A DNA stretch of 7,084 nucleotides from an uncultured Polynucleobacter sp. (GTDB lineage: Bacteria; Pseudomonadota; Gammaproteobacteria; Burkholderiales; Burkholderiaceae): NCBI GenBank assembly GCA_937996825.1, contig CALKUJ010000123.1, positions 1 through 7,084 on the forward strand. Direction: 5' to 3'. Shown piece by piece: positions 1 to 6,111 of this stretch. The number at the start of each line of letters is the position of its first letter. Position 1 is the stretch's first letter. A model generated the notes under the pieces. It was not told where the DNA came from. It made no database searches and saw nothing but the letters and a program-made list of their open reading frames with translations. Position numbers and translations under genes: made by a program.

Positions 1-1
1 C

Positions 2-127
2 GCCCAGCGACTGGTCTACATGGGTTCCTTCATGGACTACAAAAACGTCGAGGTGCTAATCGATGGGATGAAGTTCTTGCCGGAGTATGAGCTTCACCTG
101 CTCAGCCGAATCAAGCCGGAACGCCAA
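2..127 (+). other. Foreign segment: fragment of a probable actinobacterial-type group 1 glycosyltransferase
   Basis: The translation (AQRLVYMGSF, then YKNVEVLIDGMKFLPEYELHL and LSRIKPER) matches my recollection of family 4 glycosyltransferases of high-GC Gram-positive bacteria, which commonly read RLVYMGSFMPYKNVETL at this place. By my count 26 of the first 33 codons from the ATG at 20 end in G or C, against 15 of the next 33, so codon usage changes with protein family. The right boundary is approximate: AELEAR at 128-145 fits both a glycosyltransferase helix and the response-regulator linker. The family call rests on memory of the motif and was not checked by search. Confidence 0.6.
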
Positions 128-514
128 GCCGAACTCGAAGCCCGCGTTCGAGCTTTGACGCGTCGAGGCACCGGCGGCGGACCAACTGTTGTGAAACACG
201 GTCCTTTGCAATTCGATCAAGTTGGTCGCGTGGCTTATATCGATGAAAAAATGCTCGAATTATCTGCAAGAGAGCTAGGACTTTTAGAGGTTTTATTAAA
301 AAGAGTGGGGCGCCTCGTTTCTAAGGATCAATTGGTTGATCATTTGTGCGAATGGGGCGAAGAAGTCAGTAACAATGCCATCGAGGTATATGTTCATCGC
401 CTTCGCAAGAAAATTGAAGTTGGTGGCATTCGTATTGCAACGATTCGTGGCCTTGGTTACTGCCTAGAAAAATTTCAAGCACCTCCAGAAGCATCAAAAG
501 TATCTGAAACTTAA
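2..514 (+). CDS. Chimeric reading frame: glycosyltransferase fragment joined to the DNA-binding domain of an OmpR-family response regulator
   Basis: The frame is open from base 2 and has no certain start in the window; the first ATG is at 20. Counting residues from that ATG, about 58-151 form a complete OmpR/PhoB-type winged-helix output domain. Visible hallmarks are LSARELGLLEVLL, VSKDQLVDHL, NNAIEVYVHRLRKKI (recognition helix) and IRGLGYCLE (wing). Residues 38-56 are the typical receiver-to-output linker of a betaproteobacterial TctD-like regulator. Where the phosphoacceptor receiver domain should be, the protein instead reads YMGSFMDYKNVEVLIDGMKF, which resembles the start of the second Rossmann domain of a GT4-type glycosyltransferase. 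The natural gene would encode about 220-230 residues and bind DNA upstream of target promoters after phosphorylation by the kinase encoded 8 bp downstream. As it stands the product would lack the phosphorylation site. The output domain is certain. That the fusion is an assembly artefact rather than a real gene is an inference. Confidence 0.85.
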   Translation, partial: AQRLVYMGSFMDYKNVEVLIDGMKFLPEYELHLLSRIKPERQAELEARVRALTRRGTGGGPTVVKHGPLQFDQVGRVAYIDEKMLELSARELGLLEVLLKRVGRLVSKDQLVDHLCEWGEEVSNNAIEVYVHRLRKKIEVGGIRIATIRGLGYCLEKFQAPPEASKVSET

Positions 515-522
515 TATCTGAA

Positions 523-2013
523 ATGGCTGATGTACGCCCCGCCATTGATGCGGAACTTCAACGGCTCTTACCACCAGAGTCATATGGCTTAAAACATACC
601 AACAAAGGCCCACGATCCCTCTTCGGAGAAATCCTAGATTGGATGTTAGCTCCGCTTTTATTGTTGTGGCCAATGAGTATTGCCGTGACTTATTTAGTGG
701 CTCAATCAATTGCAACAGCACCGTTTGATCGAAGTTTAGAAAACAGTGTGCAAGCCATCTCTCAGCAAATTAAAACAGTCGGCGACGAGATATATCTGAC
801 TCTACCCATGTCAGCCCGACAAATTTTGCGCGCTGACGAAAACGATACGATTTATTTTCAGGTGATTGGCCCCCGCGGGGAATTAATTGCAGGGGATAAG
901 GATTTATCTTTGCCAACCGAAGCTGATTCATTGCAAGTCGGCACCATCACTTATCGTGATAGCCGAATTGCTGGCAATGAAGTACGAATTGCTGCAACCT
1001 TGCTCACGCTATCCACCCCTACTGGCCCAGTCTCAGTGATGGTTCAAGTTGCCGAAACCTTGGAAAAAAGATCACAGCTTGCCAATGAAATCATCAAAGG
1101 CGTGATCTTGCCGCAATTCATTATTTTGCCAATTGTGGTGGTCTTGGTTTGGTTCGGTTTAAGCAGAGGTCTAGCACCACTGAATGCTTTACAAAACAGA
1201 ATCAGAAATCGCTTGGTGGATGACACCAGCCCGATCGAAGAACGCGCAGCGCCTCAAGAAATCATGCCATTGATTTCAAGTTTTAATGATGTTTTGTATC
1301 AACTTGAAGATTCCGTGCAATCACAGAAACGATTCATTGCGGATGCTGCCCATCAATTAAAAACTCCTTTGGCCGGCCTTCGTATGCAGGCTGAATTAGC
1401 TCAAAGAGAAAATAGTCCTGAAGAGCTCCAACGTTCACTGGAACAAATTGCAGATAGCTCGACCAGAGCCACGCGCCTGGTACAGCAATTGCTATCACTG
1501 GCCAGAATGGAAAACACCAACAAACTCAGTGAAAAGATTTTGATTGATTTATCCCAAGCGGCCGCTGATGCAACTAAAAATTGGTTATCAGCTGCTTGGG
1601 AAAAGAACATTGATTTGGGTTGTGAAACCAATCAACAAACATACAAAATGTATGGCAATCCACTCATGTTGAAAGAGTTATTCAATAACTTACTTGATAA
1701 CGCTATCAAATACACACCACCCAATGGTACTGTGACAGTTGATGTGAGACATGCCAACCAACCCGGCTTACTCATCGTTGAAGTGAAAGACACGGGACCA
1801 GGAATTCCGCCAGAGGAACGTCAGCGAGTGCTTGAACGTTTTTACCGAGTACTTGGCAGTGACGTTGAAGGCAGCGGCTTAGGTTTGGCCATCGTGAAAG
1901 AAATTGCTACTCAACATGGCGGCAAGCTAGAGATTCTTGAAAACATCTACCAAGAGTCACCTCTGAAATATGGAACTTGCATGCGCGTTTATCTTCCAGT
2001 GGGCACCCCATGA
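523..2013 (+). CDS. Sensor histidine kinase, TctE/QseC-like, with 2CSK_N periplasmic domain
   Basis: Complete 496-residue inner-membrane kinase that should autophosphorylate on His and pass phosphate to the response regulator encoded just upstream. The order is: cytoplasmic N-terminal tail (1-37); first membrane helix (about 40-62, WMLAPLLLLWP region); periplasmic sensor of the 2CSK_N type (about 63-190, starting APFDRSLENSV); second membrane helix (about 194-213); HAMP-like linker (214-265); HisKA with phosphoacceptor H277 in DAAHQLKTPLAGLR; and HATPase_c. In the ATPase the N box is NNLLDNAIKY (388-397), the G1 box DTGPGIP (423-429), the F box RFYR (439-442) and the G2 box GSGLGLAIVKEI (450-461). 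All catalytic boxes look intact. The start lies 8 bp after the regulator stop and has no clear Shine-Dalgarno, which suggests translational coupling. Its stop overlaps the next gene by ATGA. The ligand cannot be read from sequence; the TctE group responds to small organic acids, and the linked DUF4212 gene points the same way. Confidence 0.93.
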   Translation: MADVRPAIDAELQRLLPPESYGLKHTNKGPRSLFGEILDWMLAPLLLLWPMSIAVTYLVAQSIATAPFDRSLENSVQAISQQIKTVGDEIYLTLPMSARQILRADENDTIYFQVIGPRGELIAGDKDLSLPTEADSLQVGTITYRDSRIAGNEVRIAATLLTLSTPTGPVSVMVQVAETLEKRSQLANEIIKGVILPQFIILPIVVVLVWFGLSRGLAPLNALQNRIRNRLVDDTSPIEERAAPQEIMPLISSFNDVLYQLEDSVQSQKRFIADAAHQLKTPLAGLRMQAELAQRENSPEELQRSLEQIADSSTRATRLVQQLLSLARMENTNKLSEKILIDLSQAAADATKNWLSAAWEKNIDLGCETNQQTYKMYGNPLMLKELFNNLLDNAIKYTPPNGTVTVDVRHANQPGLLIVEVKDTGPGIPPEERQRVLERFYRVLGSDVEGSGLGLAIVKEIATQHGGKLEILENIYQESPLKYGTCMRVYLPVGTP

Positions 2014-2234
2014 AAACATGGTCCAAAAATAAACGCTTGATCGCGATCCTATTAATTGTTTGGTTTGTAACAACCTTGGTGGTTGGCCTTGCCCCCGAAC
2101 CTTTGAGATTCAATTTCTTTGGCTGGAACTTTACATATTGGTGGGGAGCTCAAGGAGCACTCCTAATTTATTTGGCGATTATTTGGATTTATGCCCATAA
2201 GATGCATCAATATGAAAAGAAAAGAAAGCCATAA
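2010..2234 (+). CDS. DUF4212 protein, putative small subunit of a sodium:solute symporter
   Basis: This 74-residue protein has two predicted membrane helices (about 9-27 and 41-62), a basic N-terminus and a lysine/arginine-rich C-terminal tail. The core between and into the helices (LRFNFFGWNF, WWGAQGALLIY, IIWIYAHKM) is the signature of the DUF4212 family as I know it. Members usually sit immediately before a large sodium:solute symporter (acetate-permease-like, VC_2705 type) and are regarded as its small subunit. I chose the ATG at 2010 because it overlaps the kinase stop (ATGA) and gives the normal family length; the in-frame ATG at 1977 would add 11 residues lying inside the kinase gene. 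The linkage to the two-component system suggests co-expression and possibly a role in signal input. The large symporter subunit is not encoded downstream in this window. Confidence 0.85.
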   Translation: MKTWSKNKRLIAILLIVWFVTTLVVGLAPEPLRFNFFGWNFTYWWGAQGALLIYLAIIWIYAHKMHQYEKKRKP

Positions 2235-2292
2235 ATACTGCCAAAGCATCTAGCATTAACCCTAAAAATGAAGCGGTCTATGGATTTATTCA

Positions 2293-2320
2293 TTGATTCG
2301 ACTCATTTTCATTGCACAAT
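2293..2320 (+). promoter_or_regulatory. Possible sigma-70 promoter for the DUF6352-methyltransferase pair
   Basis: TTGATT (2293-2298) and CACAAT (2315-2320) are separated by 16 bp and each matches four of six consensus bases. They lie 26 bp before the ATG at 2347. The 112-bp gap between the DUF4212 gene and the next gene is the first real break between genes after the kinase operon, so a promoter here is expected. I see no convincing terminator in the gap. Weak call based only on consensus match and position. Confidence 0.3.
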
Positions 2321-2346
2321 ACTAAAAAAACATACAACGAGACATC

Positions 2347-3363
2347 ATGCGTAAATTTTGGCCCAATAGTAACTATCAGTTTCTATCTGTTAATCAGGAT
2401 CGACAACTCATCATCACTGATGACTTTTTAAGATCTTATTTAAGAAGACCTGAGCTTGCTCTGATTCCAGAGTCTTGTGCTCAAGAACAAAAGATTCATC
2501 AATTACTGACAGACAATCCAAGAGCAAGAATTGATCCTGCTGAAATTAAAAAAATGCAAGATCCTGATATTCAAGTGAACTATGAAATCTGGTTGCGCTT
2601 CAGAGACAAATTAGTTCTAGCACCCACATTAGAAAATTTTTACTTGGGTTTATTTCAAGGAGGCGGGGTTGATGTTCCACCACTTTTTGTTGATCAATTG
2701 ACCCAAATACTTTGCCAACATCTCTTAGGCGAAAACCCAAGTGCTATTGAGGCAAGAGCTGCAGAGCTTTTATTCAGAATGCAAAAGATCACCATTCTGG
2801 ATGATGGTCACATCATGTCAGCCGATCAAATCACGGTTGAGAAGTATGCAGAAACAGGTGGATTCGGCAGCATTGGCGAATTACTGAAACAAAACTCAGT
2901 ACCCCTCAGAACGATTGATTTAGATGTATTGATCAAAGCTAACGCTGATGATTACTGGGAGCGTGATGAAGCACACGACTTTGTTCTTCAACTCAACTAT
3001 GACCAAGATGGCGCTGCAGCCCTGAGCAAACTTCTTGAGAAGTGGATCTTCCACTTTCACGGCACCAAAGTCACCATCACTCCTCAAGGTCAAATCTCAG
3101 ACTCAAAATGGTCTTGGCACATTGGCCTTGATGTGAATGCCACTGAAATTTTGAACGCCCTCTATAACGGCGAAACAGTGGATAACTCAAAATTAGCTCA
3201 AGTCTTGTGTCTGTTTAAACTGGAGTTCATTGATAAAGGTCGCATGCTGCCAGAAATTGCTGGCAAGCCTATTTATCTTGCCATGGCTCATGACATCGAT
3301 AAGTGTCTAAAGTTCAAGCCACAAAACTTGTTGATCAACTTACCTTTGGCCGAAACTTCTTAA
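2347..3363 (+). CDS. DUF6352 family protein of unknown function
   Basis: This soluble 338-residue protein has no signal peptide and no membrane helix. I recognise the betaproteobacterial DUF6352 family from conserved pieces: FWPNSNYQFL at the N-terminus, ITDDFLRSYLRRPELALIPESC (22-43), NFYLGLF followed by GGVDVPPLF (97-114), EARAAELLFR (135-144), ETGGFG (169-174), WSWHIGLD (245-252) and KPQNLLINLPLA at the C-terminus. The length agrees with the family. Homologues are widespread single-copy genes in Burkholderiales, and I know of no assigned reaction. Conserved histidines and acidic residues are present (for example YWERDEAHDF near 203-212), but no recognised catalytic motif is visible, so I assign no function. 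The start at 2347 has only a weak GAGA upstream; it is chosen because the conserved FWPN block begins at residue 4. The methyltransferase gene follows after 28 bp and is probably co-transcribed. Confidence 0.75.
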   Translation: MRKFWPNSNYQFLSVNQDRQLIITDDFLRSYLRRPELALIPESCAQEQKIHQLLTDNPRARIDPAEIKKMQDPDIQVNYEIWLRFRDKLVLAPTLENFYLGLFQGGGVDVPPLFVDQLTQILCQHLLGENPSAIEARAAELLFRMQKITILDDGHIMSADQITVEKYAETGGFGSIGELLKQNSVPLRTIDLDVLIKANADDYWERDEAHDFVLQLNYDQDGAAALSKLLEKWIFHFHGTKVTITPQGQISDSKWSWHIGLDVNATEILNALYNGETVDNSKLAQVLCLFKLEFIDKGRMLPEIAGKPIYLAMAHDIDKCLKFKPQNLLINLPLAETS

Positions 3364-3383
3364 AACTTTTACAAATAATCAAC

Positions 3384-3388
3384 GGTGA
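3384..3388 (+). promoter_or_regulatory. Ribosome binding site of the methyltransferase gene
   Basis: GGTGA lies 3 bp before the ATG at 3392. It pairs with the distal half of the 16S anti-Shine-Dalgarno (AGGAGGTGA register), so the effective spacing is normal even though the motif looks too close to the start. It supports the 3392 start. Confidence 0.5.
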
Positions 3389-3391
3389 CTT

Positions 3392-4423
3392 ATGACTTCT
3401 TTTTGTCAACTATGCAATTCAAGCAACCTACAAACCAATCTGCAAAATGACGCTAAGAGTAAGTCACCACTCGCGATTTCATTCTGCAATGATTGCAGCC
3501 TTGTTCAGCAACAAGAGATTCCTTCTGATGAAGAATTAAAAATCTACTATTCTCATAATTACCGCCAAGACTACAAAAGTACTTACTCGCCAAAAGCAAA
3601 GTATGTGCGTCGTGCAGGTATGACTGCTTTAGATAGAATCAGATTTCTTGAGTCGCACATTCAACTATCCAATCAAGTTCTTTTAGATATTGGTGCAGGT
3701 GGCGGCGAGTTTGTCTACATGGCTCAAAAAAGAGGTCTACAGTCCAAGGGTATCGAACCAAATCTTGGTTACTCAACATTTTCTAAGGAACAATACGGTG
3801 TTGAAGTTAAAACAGCCATGCTGTCAGATGTTCAAGATTCTTCGGCAGATATAGTGACTCTGTTCCATGTGTTTGAACACATGGCAAAACCTTTAGAGGT
3901 CATGAAAAAACTTTATTCAAGTATCAAAGATGGTGGCTATCTATTCATCGAGGTTCCAAATATCTTGCAAGCTGATGCATCACCTCACAATATCTACTTC
4001 AAGGCACATCTTTTCTATTATTCAAAATTCACTCTTGCATGCGCAGCAAGTCAGTACTTTGATGTGGTCAAAGTCGAAGATAAGGGAAATTTAAAAGTCT
4101 TGTTTAAAAAGAAACCTCAACCATCTGAAAAAATTTCTTCAGTTCAGGCCGATCAAATTGAGTTTTCCCAAAACAGAATCAAGCAAAAAGGTTGGTTTGA
4201 ATATCTCTTTAACGGCAAAGGGGTGATTAAACCTTTGCTCAGAGTTGATCGTGTTGTCACAGAATCATTCATCAAAAAAACCAGCCCTAAAGAGATACTC
4301 GATTCACTCTATGCATCCAGGGAAGATTTTTATCGTCCTCTATCAAAATATAAGCTCAAAAAAGCTGCCGCGTGGAGCGGTGCTGGGGGTCTGAGTATTG
4401 CTGTTGTAGCAGCGCTTTGTTGA
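3392..4423 (+). CDS. Class I SAM-dependent methyltransferase with N-terminal zinc-ribbon-like module
   Basis: This 343-residue protein begins with two CxxC pairs (C5-C8 and C32-C35), a spacing typical of a zinc-binding knuckle found before sugar and other small-molecule methyltransferases. A Methyltransf_23-type Rossmann fold follows: motif I LLDIGAGGGEF (97-107), the acidic residue after strand 2 in GIEPN (120-124, E122), FHVFEHMAKP (158-167) and GGYLFIEVPN (181-190). HLFYYSKFTL (206-215) is common in the same group. It transfers a methyl group from S-adenosylmethionine; the acceptor cannot be told. Nucleotide sugars or surface glycans are usual for this architecture, but no sugar genes are adjacent, unlike most relatives. 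The C-terminal 120 residues are less typical and end in a hydrophobic run, GAGGLSIAVVAALC, that stops abruptly. A possible frameshift there is described in the findings. Confidence 0.85.
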   Translation: MTSFCQLCNSSNLQTNLQNDAKSKSPLAISFCNDCSLVQQQEIPSDEELKIYYSHNYRQDYKSTYSPKAKYVRRAGMTALDRIRFLESHIQLSNQVLLDIGAGGGEFVYMAQKRGLQSKGIEPNLGYSTFSKEQYGVEVKTAMLSDVQDSSADIVTLFHVFEHMAKPLEVMKKLYSSIKDGGYLFIEVPNILQADASPHNIYFKAHLFYYSKFTLACAASQYFDVVKVEDKGNLKVLFKKKPQPSEKISSVQADQIEFSQNRIKQKGWFEYLFNGKGVIKPLLRVDRVVTESFIKKTSPKEILDSLYASREDFYRPLSKYKLKKAAAWSGAGGLSIAVVAALC

Positions 4424-4455
4424 TGCTTGCGGTAAAAGTTTCAAGAAAACTGCCC

Positions 4456-4474
4456 AAAAAGTATTAAAAAGTAT
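4456..4474 (+). repeat. Short tandem direct repeat
   Basis: The 9-mer AAAAAGTAT occurs at 4456-4464 and again at 4466-4474, a period of 10 bp or one helical turn. It lies about 70-90 bp upstream of the tRNA -10 box, where an A-tract UP-like or bending element could act. The copies are few and short, so chance is possible. Confidence 0.35.
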
Positions 4475-4480
4475 CAATAT

Positions 4481-4498
4481 CAGGGGTTTAAAGCCCTG
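4481..4498 (+). other. Small hairpin downstream of the methyltransferase gene
   Basis: CAGGG (4481-4485) can pair with CCCTG (4494-4498) across an 8-nt loop. It sits 58 bp after the methyltransferase stop, where a terminator would be expected, but no T-run follows, so it is not a standard intrinsic terminator. A second imperfect stem (CTGCTCACCT at 4497-4506 with AGGTGAAGCCAG at 4525-4536, two bulges) follows directly, also without a T-tract. Confidence 0.3.
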
Positions 4499-4546
4499 CT
4501 CACCTCCCCAAACAGCTCCTCGCTAGGTGAAGCCAGCAAAATAAGC

Positions 4547-4552
4547 TATACT
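4547..4552 (+). promoter_or_regulatory. -10 box of the tRNA-Met promoter
   Basis: TATACT matches five of six bases of the sigma-70 -10 consensus and ends 10 bp before the mature tRNA 5' end at 4563, so transcription would start only a few bases upstream of the tRNA. No good -35 hexamer is present at 16-18 bp; the best-placed sequence (around 4524-4529) is poor. Position rather than strength supports the call. Confidence 0.5.
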
Positions 4553-4562
4553 TTCGGTCTTT

Positions 4563-4639
<77 letters not shown>

Positions 4640-4649
4640 ATTTCCCCCT

Positions 4650-4676
4650 CTCGCAGCATGAATCGATGAATGCGAG
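4650..4676 (+). other. Hairpin just after the tRNA
   Basis: CTCGCA (4650-4655) pairs with TGCGAG (4671-4676), and CAT (4657-4659) pairs with ATG (4666-4668) inside it, around a 6-nt loop. It starts 10 bp after the CCA end. No T-tract follows, so it is not a canonical terminator. It may mark the 3' end of the tRNA precursor or terminate inefficiently. Confidence 0.35.
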
Positions 4677-4684
4677 TCTGACTG

Positions 4685-4700
4685 AAAAAGCCCCCAGGGC
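4685..4700 (-). terminator. Weak intrinsic-terminator-like element, minus strand
   Basis: Read on the minus strand, GCCC-TGG-GGGC (4700-4690) is followed at once by TTTTT (4689-4685). The stem is only 4 bp, so termination would be weak. No gene on the minus strand needs it within this window. On the plus strand the same bases place the A-run before the hairpin and no T-run after it. It could be the remnant of a bidirectional terminator. Confidence 0.25.
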
Positions 4701-4801
4701 ATTCAGCCCAAGCTAAAAATCTCATCTTATATTGGCAAAGAAGCATTAAGACACTGGTATTTACCTAGTTTATATGTGGATTTTGGGCGTTTTCAGTGGC
4801 T

Positions 4802-4807
4802 TACAAT
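4802..4807 (+). promoter_or_regulatory. Probable -10 box for the antiporter-miaB operon
   Basis: TACAAT matches five of six -10 consensus bases and lies 35 bp before the ATG at 4843, giving a leader of about 28 bases. The region where a -35 box should be (around 4779-4784) is poor. The inverted repeat GGCT/AGCC (4798-4801, 4810-4813) brackets the box and could be a binding site, but 4 bp is too little to claim an operator. Confidence 0.4.
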
Positions 4808-4832
4808 AGAGCCGTTATCGATTTGAATACTC

Positions 4833-4836
4833 AAGG
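4833..4836 (+). promoter_or_regulatory. Ribosome binding site of the antiporter gene
   Basis: AAGG, 6 bp before the ATG at 4843, is a plausible Shine-Dalgarno at normal spacing and supports this start. Confidence 0.5.
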
Positions 4837-4842
4837 CTTTTC

Positions 4843-6108
4843 ATGAATCCAAGCACCCTACAAATTATCGCCACAACACTTTTTGTTATTGCGGTGTTGC
4901 ACACATTTTCATCATCATTTTTTGAGCATTTAGCTCATAAGCAACCAAATCACTCTGGCCTATGGCACTTACTTGGTGAAGTAGAGGCTGTTTTTGGTTT
5001 TTGGGCAATGATTTTGATTGTGTTCATGGCGTTCGCCTCTGGCGGCTATCAGCCCTCAGTTGAATATTTGGAAAGTAGAAACTACACAGAACCTTTGTTT
5101 GTATTTGCCATCATGGTTGTGGCAGCGAGTCGCCCTGTATTGCACTTTGCTTCCGAATTAGTGCGCTTGGTGTCTGGTTTGTTCAGTCAGTTATTCCGCA
5201 TCAACAATGTCACCACCAATTATTTTGTGACACTCAGCTTAGTTCCATTGCTTGGCTCATTCATCACCGAGCCAGCAGCCATGACTTTGGCAGCACTTCT
5301 TTTAAAGAAAAAGGTATTTAGCCAAACATCTAATACAAAGTTAATGTATCTAACGATCGGCGTGTTGTTCGTCAATATCTCTATTGGTGGTGCATTGACA
5401 AGTTTTGCTGCTCCTCCGATTTTGATGGTGGCAGCTGCATGGGGTTGGGATACTGCTTATGTTTTCCAAACATTCGGGATAAAAGCAGCATTAGCCGTTA
5501 CAGTGAACTCACTTCTTGTGACTCTTTTGGTTCATCGAGATTTACCAAAAGCGAACGTCAATGATCAAAAAGATGAAATGCCAGTTTTTGTCATGGGAGT
5601 GCACTTACTATTCTTGGCAGGCATTGTGATTTTTGCTCATCATCCAGTGGTGTTCATGGGACTTCTACTTTTCTTCATGGGCTACACACACGCTTACGCT
5701 AAGTTTCAAAATCCTTTACTACTTAAAGAAGCTTTGATGGTTGCATTCTTCTTAGCTGGTTTAGTGGTCCTTGGCGGTATGCAGCAATGGTGGCTACAAC
5801 CAATTTTAGAGAACATGAGTAGCACTGTTGTTTACTACGGTGCAACTGCATTGACTGCAGTTACTGATAATGCTGCCCTTACTTACCTAGGTTCATTGGT
5901 GGAAGGCACAAGCGAAGAGTTCAAATACGCATTGGTTGCTGGCGCCATCACCGGCGGTGGATTGACTGTGATTGCCAACGCACCAAATCCTGCAGGCATG
6001 TCAATTCTTCGCGAACATTTCCCTGATGGCAGTGTGTCTGCACTCTGGTTATTTTTGGCAGCTTTGCCACCAACCATCGTGGCAATCATTGCGTTTCAGT
6101 TCATCTAA
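4843..6108 (+). CDS. Putative Na+/H+ antiporter (Na_H_antiport_3 family, ion-transporter superfamily)
   Basis: This 421-residue polytopic inner-membrane protein has about 10-12 hydrophobic segments and the length usual for the Na_H_antiport_3 family, whose proteins are annotated as putative sodium/proton antiporters. Two halves carry matching motifs. GSFITEPAAMTLAALLL (138-154) corresponds to LTAVTDNAALTYLGSLV (337-353), and NISIGGALTSFAAPPI (178-193) to AITGGGLTVIANAPNP (368-383). This is the broken-helix, re-entrant pattern of NhaD/ArsB-like transporters, in which the acidic and polar residues (T142/E143, T341/D342/N343) sit near the ion site. Substrate and direction are inferred from family naming only; no biochemical proof is known to me. 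It is separated from miaB by 3 bp, so the two are likely one transcript, with the promoter-like site and ribosome site lying upstream. Confidence 0.85.
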   Translation: MNPSTLQIIATTLFVIAVLHTFSSSFFEHLAHKQPNHSGLWHLLGEVEAVFGFWAMILIVFMAFASGGYQPSVEYLESRNYTEPLFVFAIMVVAASRPVLHFASELVRLVSGLFSQLFRINNVTTNYFVTLSLVPLLGSFITEPAAMTLAALLLKKKVFSQTSNTKLMYLTIGVLFVNISIGGALTSFAAPPILMVAAAWGWDTAYVFQTFGIKAALAVTVNSLLVTLLVHRDLPKANVNDQKDEMPVFVMGVHLLFLAGIVIFAHHPVVFMGLLLFFMGYTHAYAKFQNPLLLKEALMVAFFLAGLVVLGGMQQWWLQPILENMSSTVVYYGATALTAVTDNAALTYLGSLVEGTSEEFKYALVAGAITGGGLTVIANAPNPAGMSILREHFPDGSVSALWLFLAALPPTIVAIIAFQFI

Positions 6109-6111
6109 ATA

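Noticed and set aside
494..721. Minus-strand open frames overlapping the kinase (494-721, 1044-1226, 1401-1631), the DUF4212 gene (1907-2113), the antiporter (5883-6089) and miaB (6192-6383)
   Set aside because: They lie antisense to well-supported genes, have no recognisable domains and are expected by chance.
1977..2009. Longer start for the DUF4212 protein at 1977
   Set aside because: The extra 11 residues lie wholly inside the kinase gene and do not resemble the family; the ATGA overlap at 2010 is a typical coupled start.
2268..2354. A 28-codon reading frame running across the start of the DUF6352 gene, a possible leader peptide
   Set aside because: It has no Shine-Dalgarno, no recognisable composition of an attenuator peptide and no associated terminator; it is probably chance.
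4481..4498. Intrinsic terminator after the methyltransferase
   Set aside because: The stem is only 5 bp and no T-run follows, so it is kept as a hairpin rather than a terminator.
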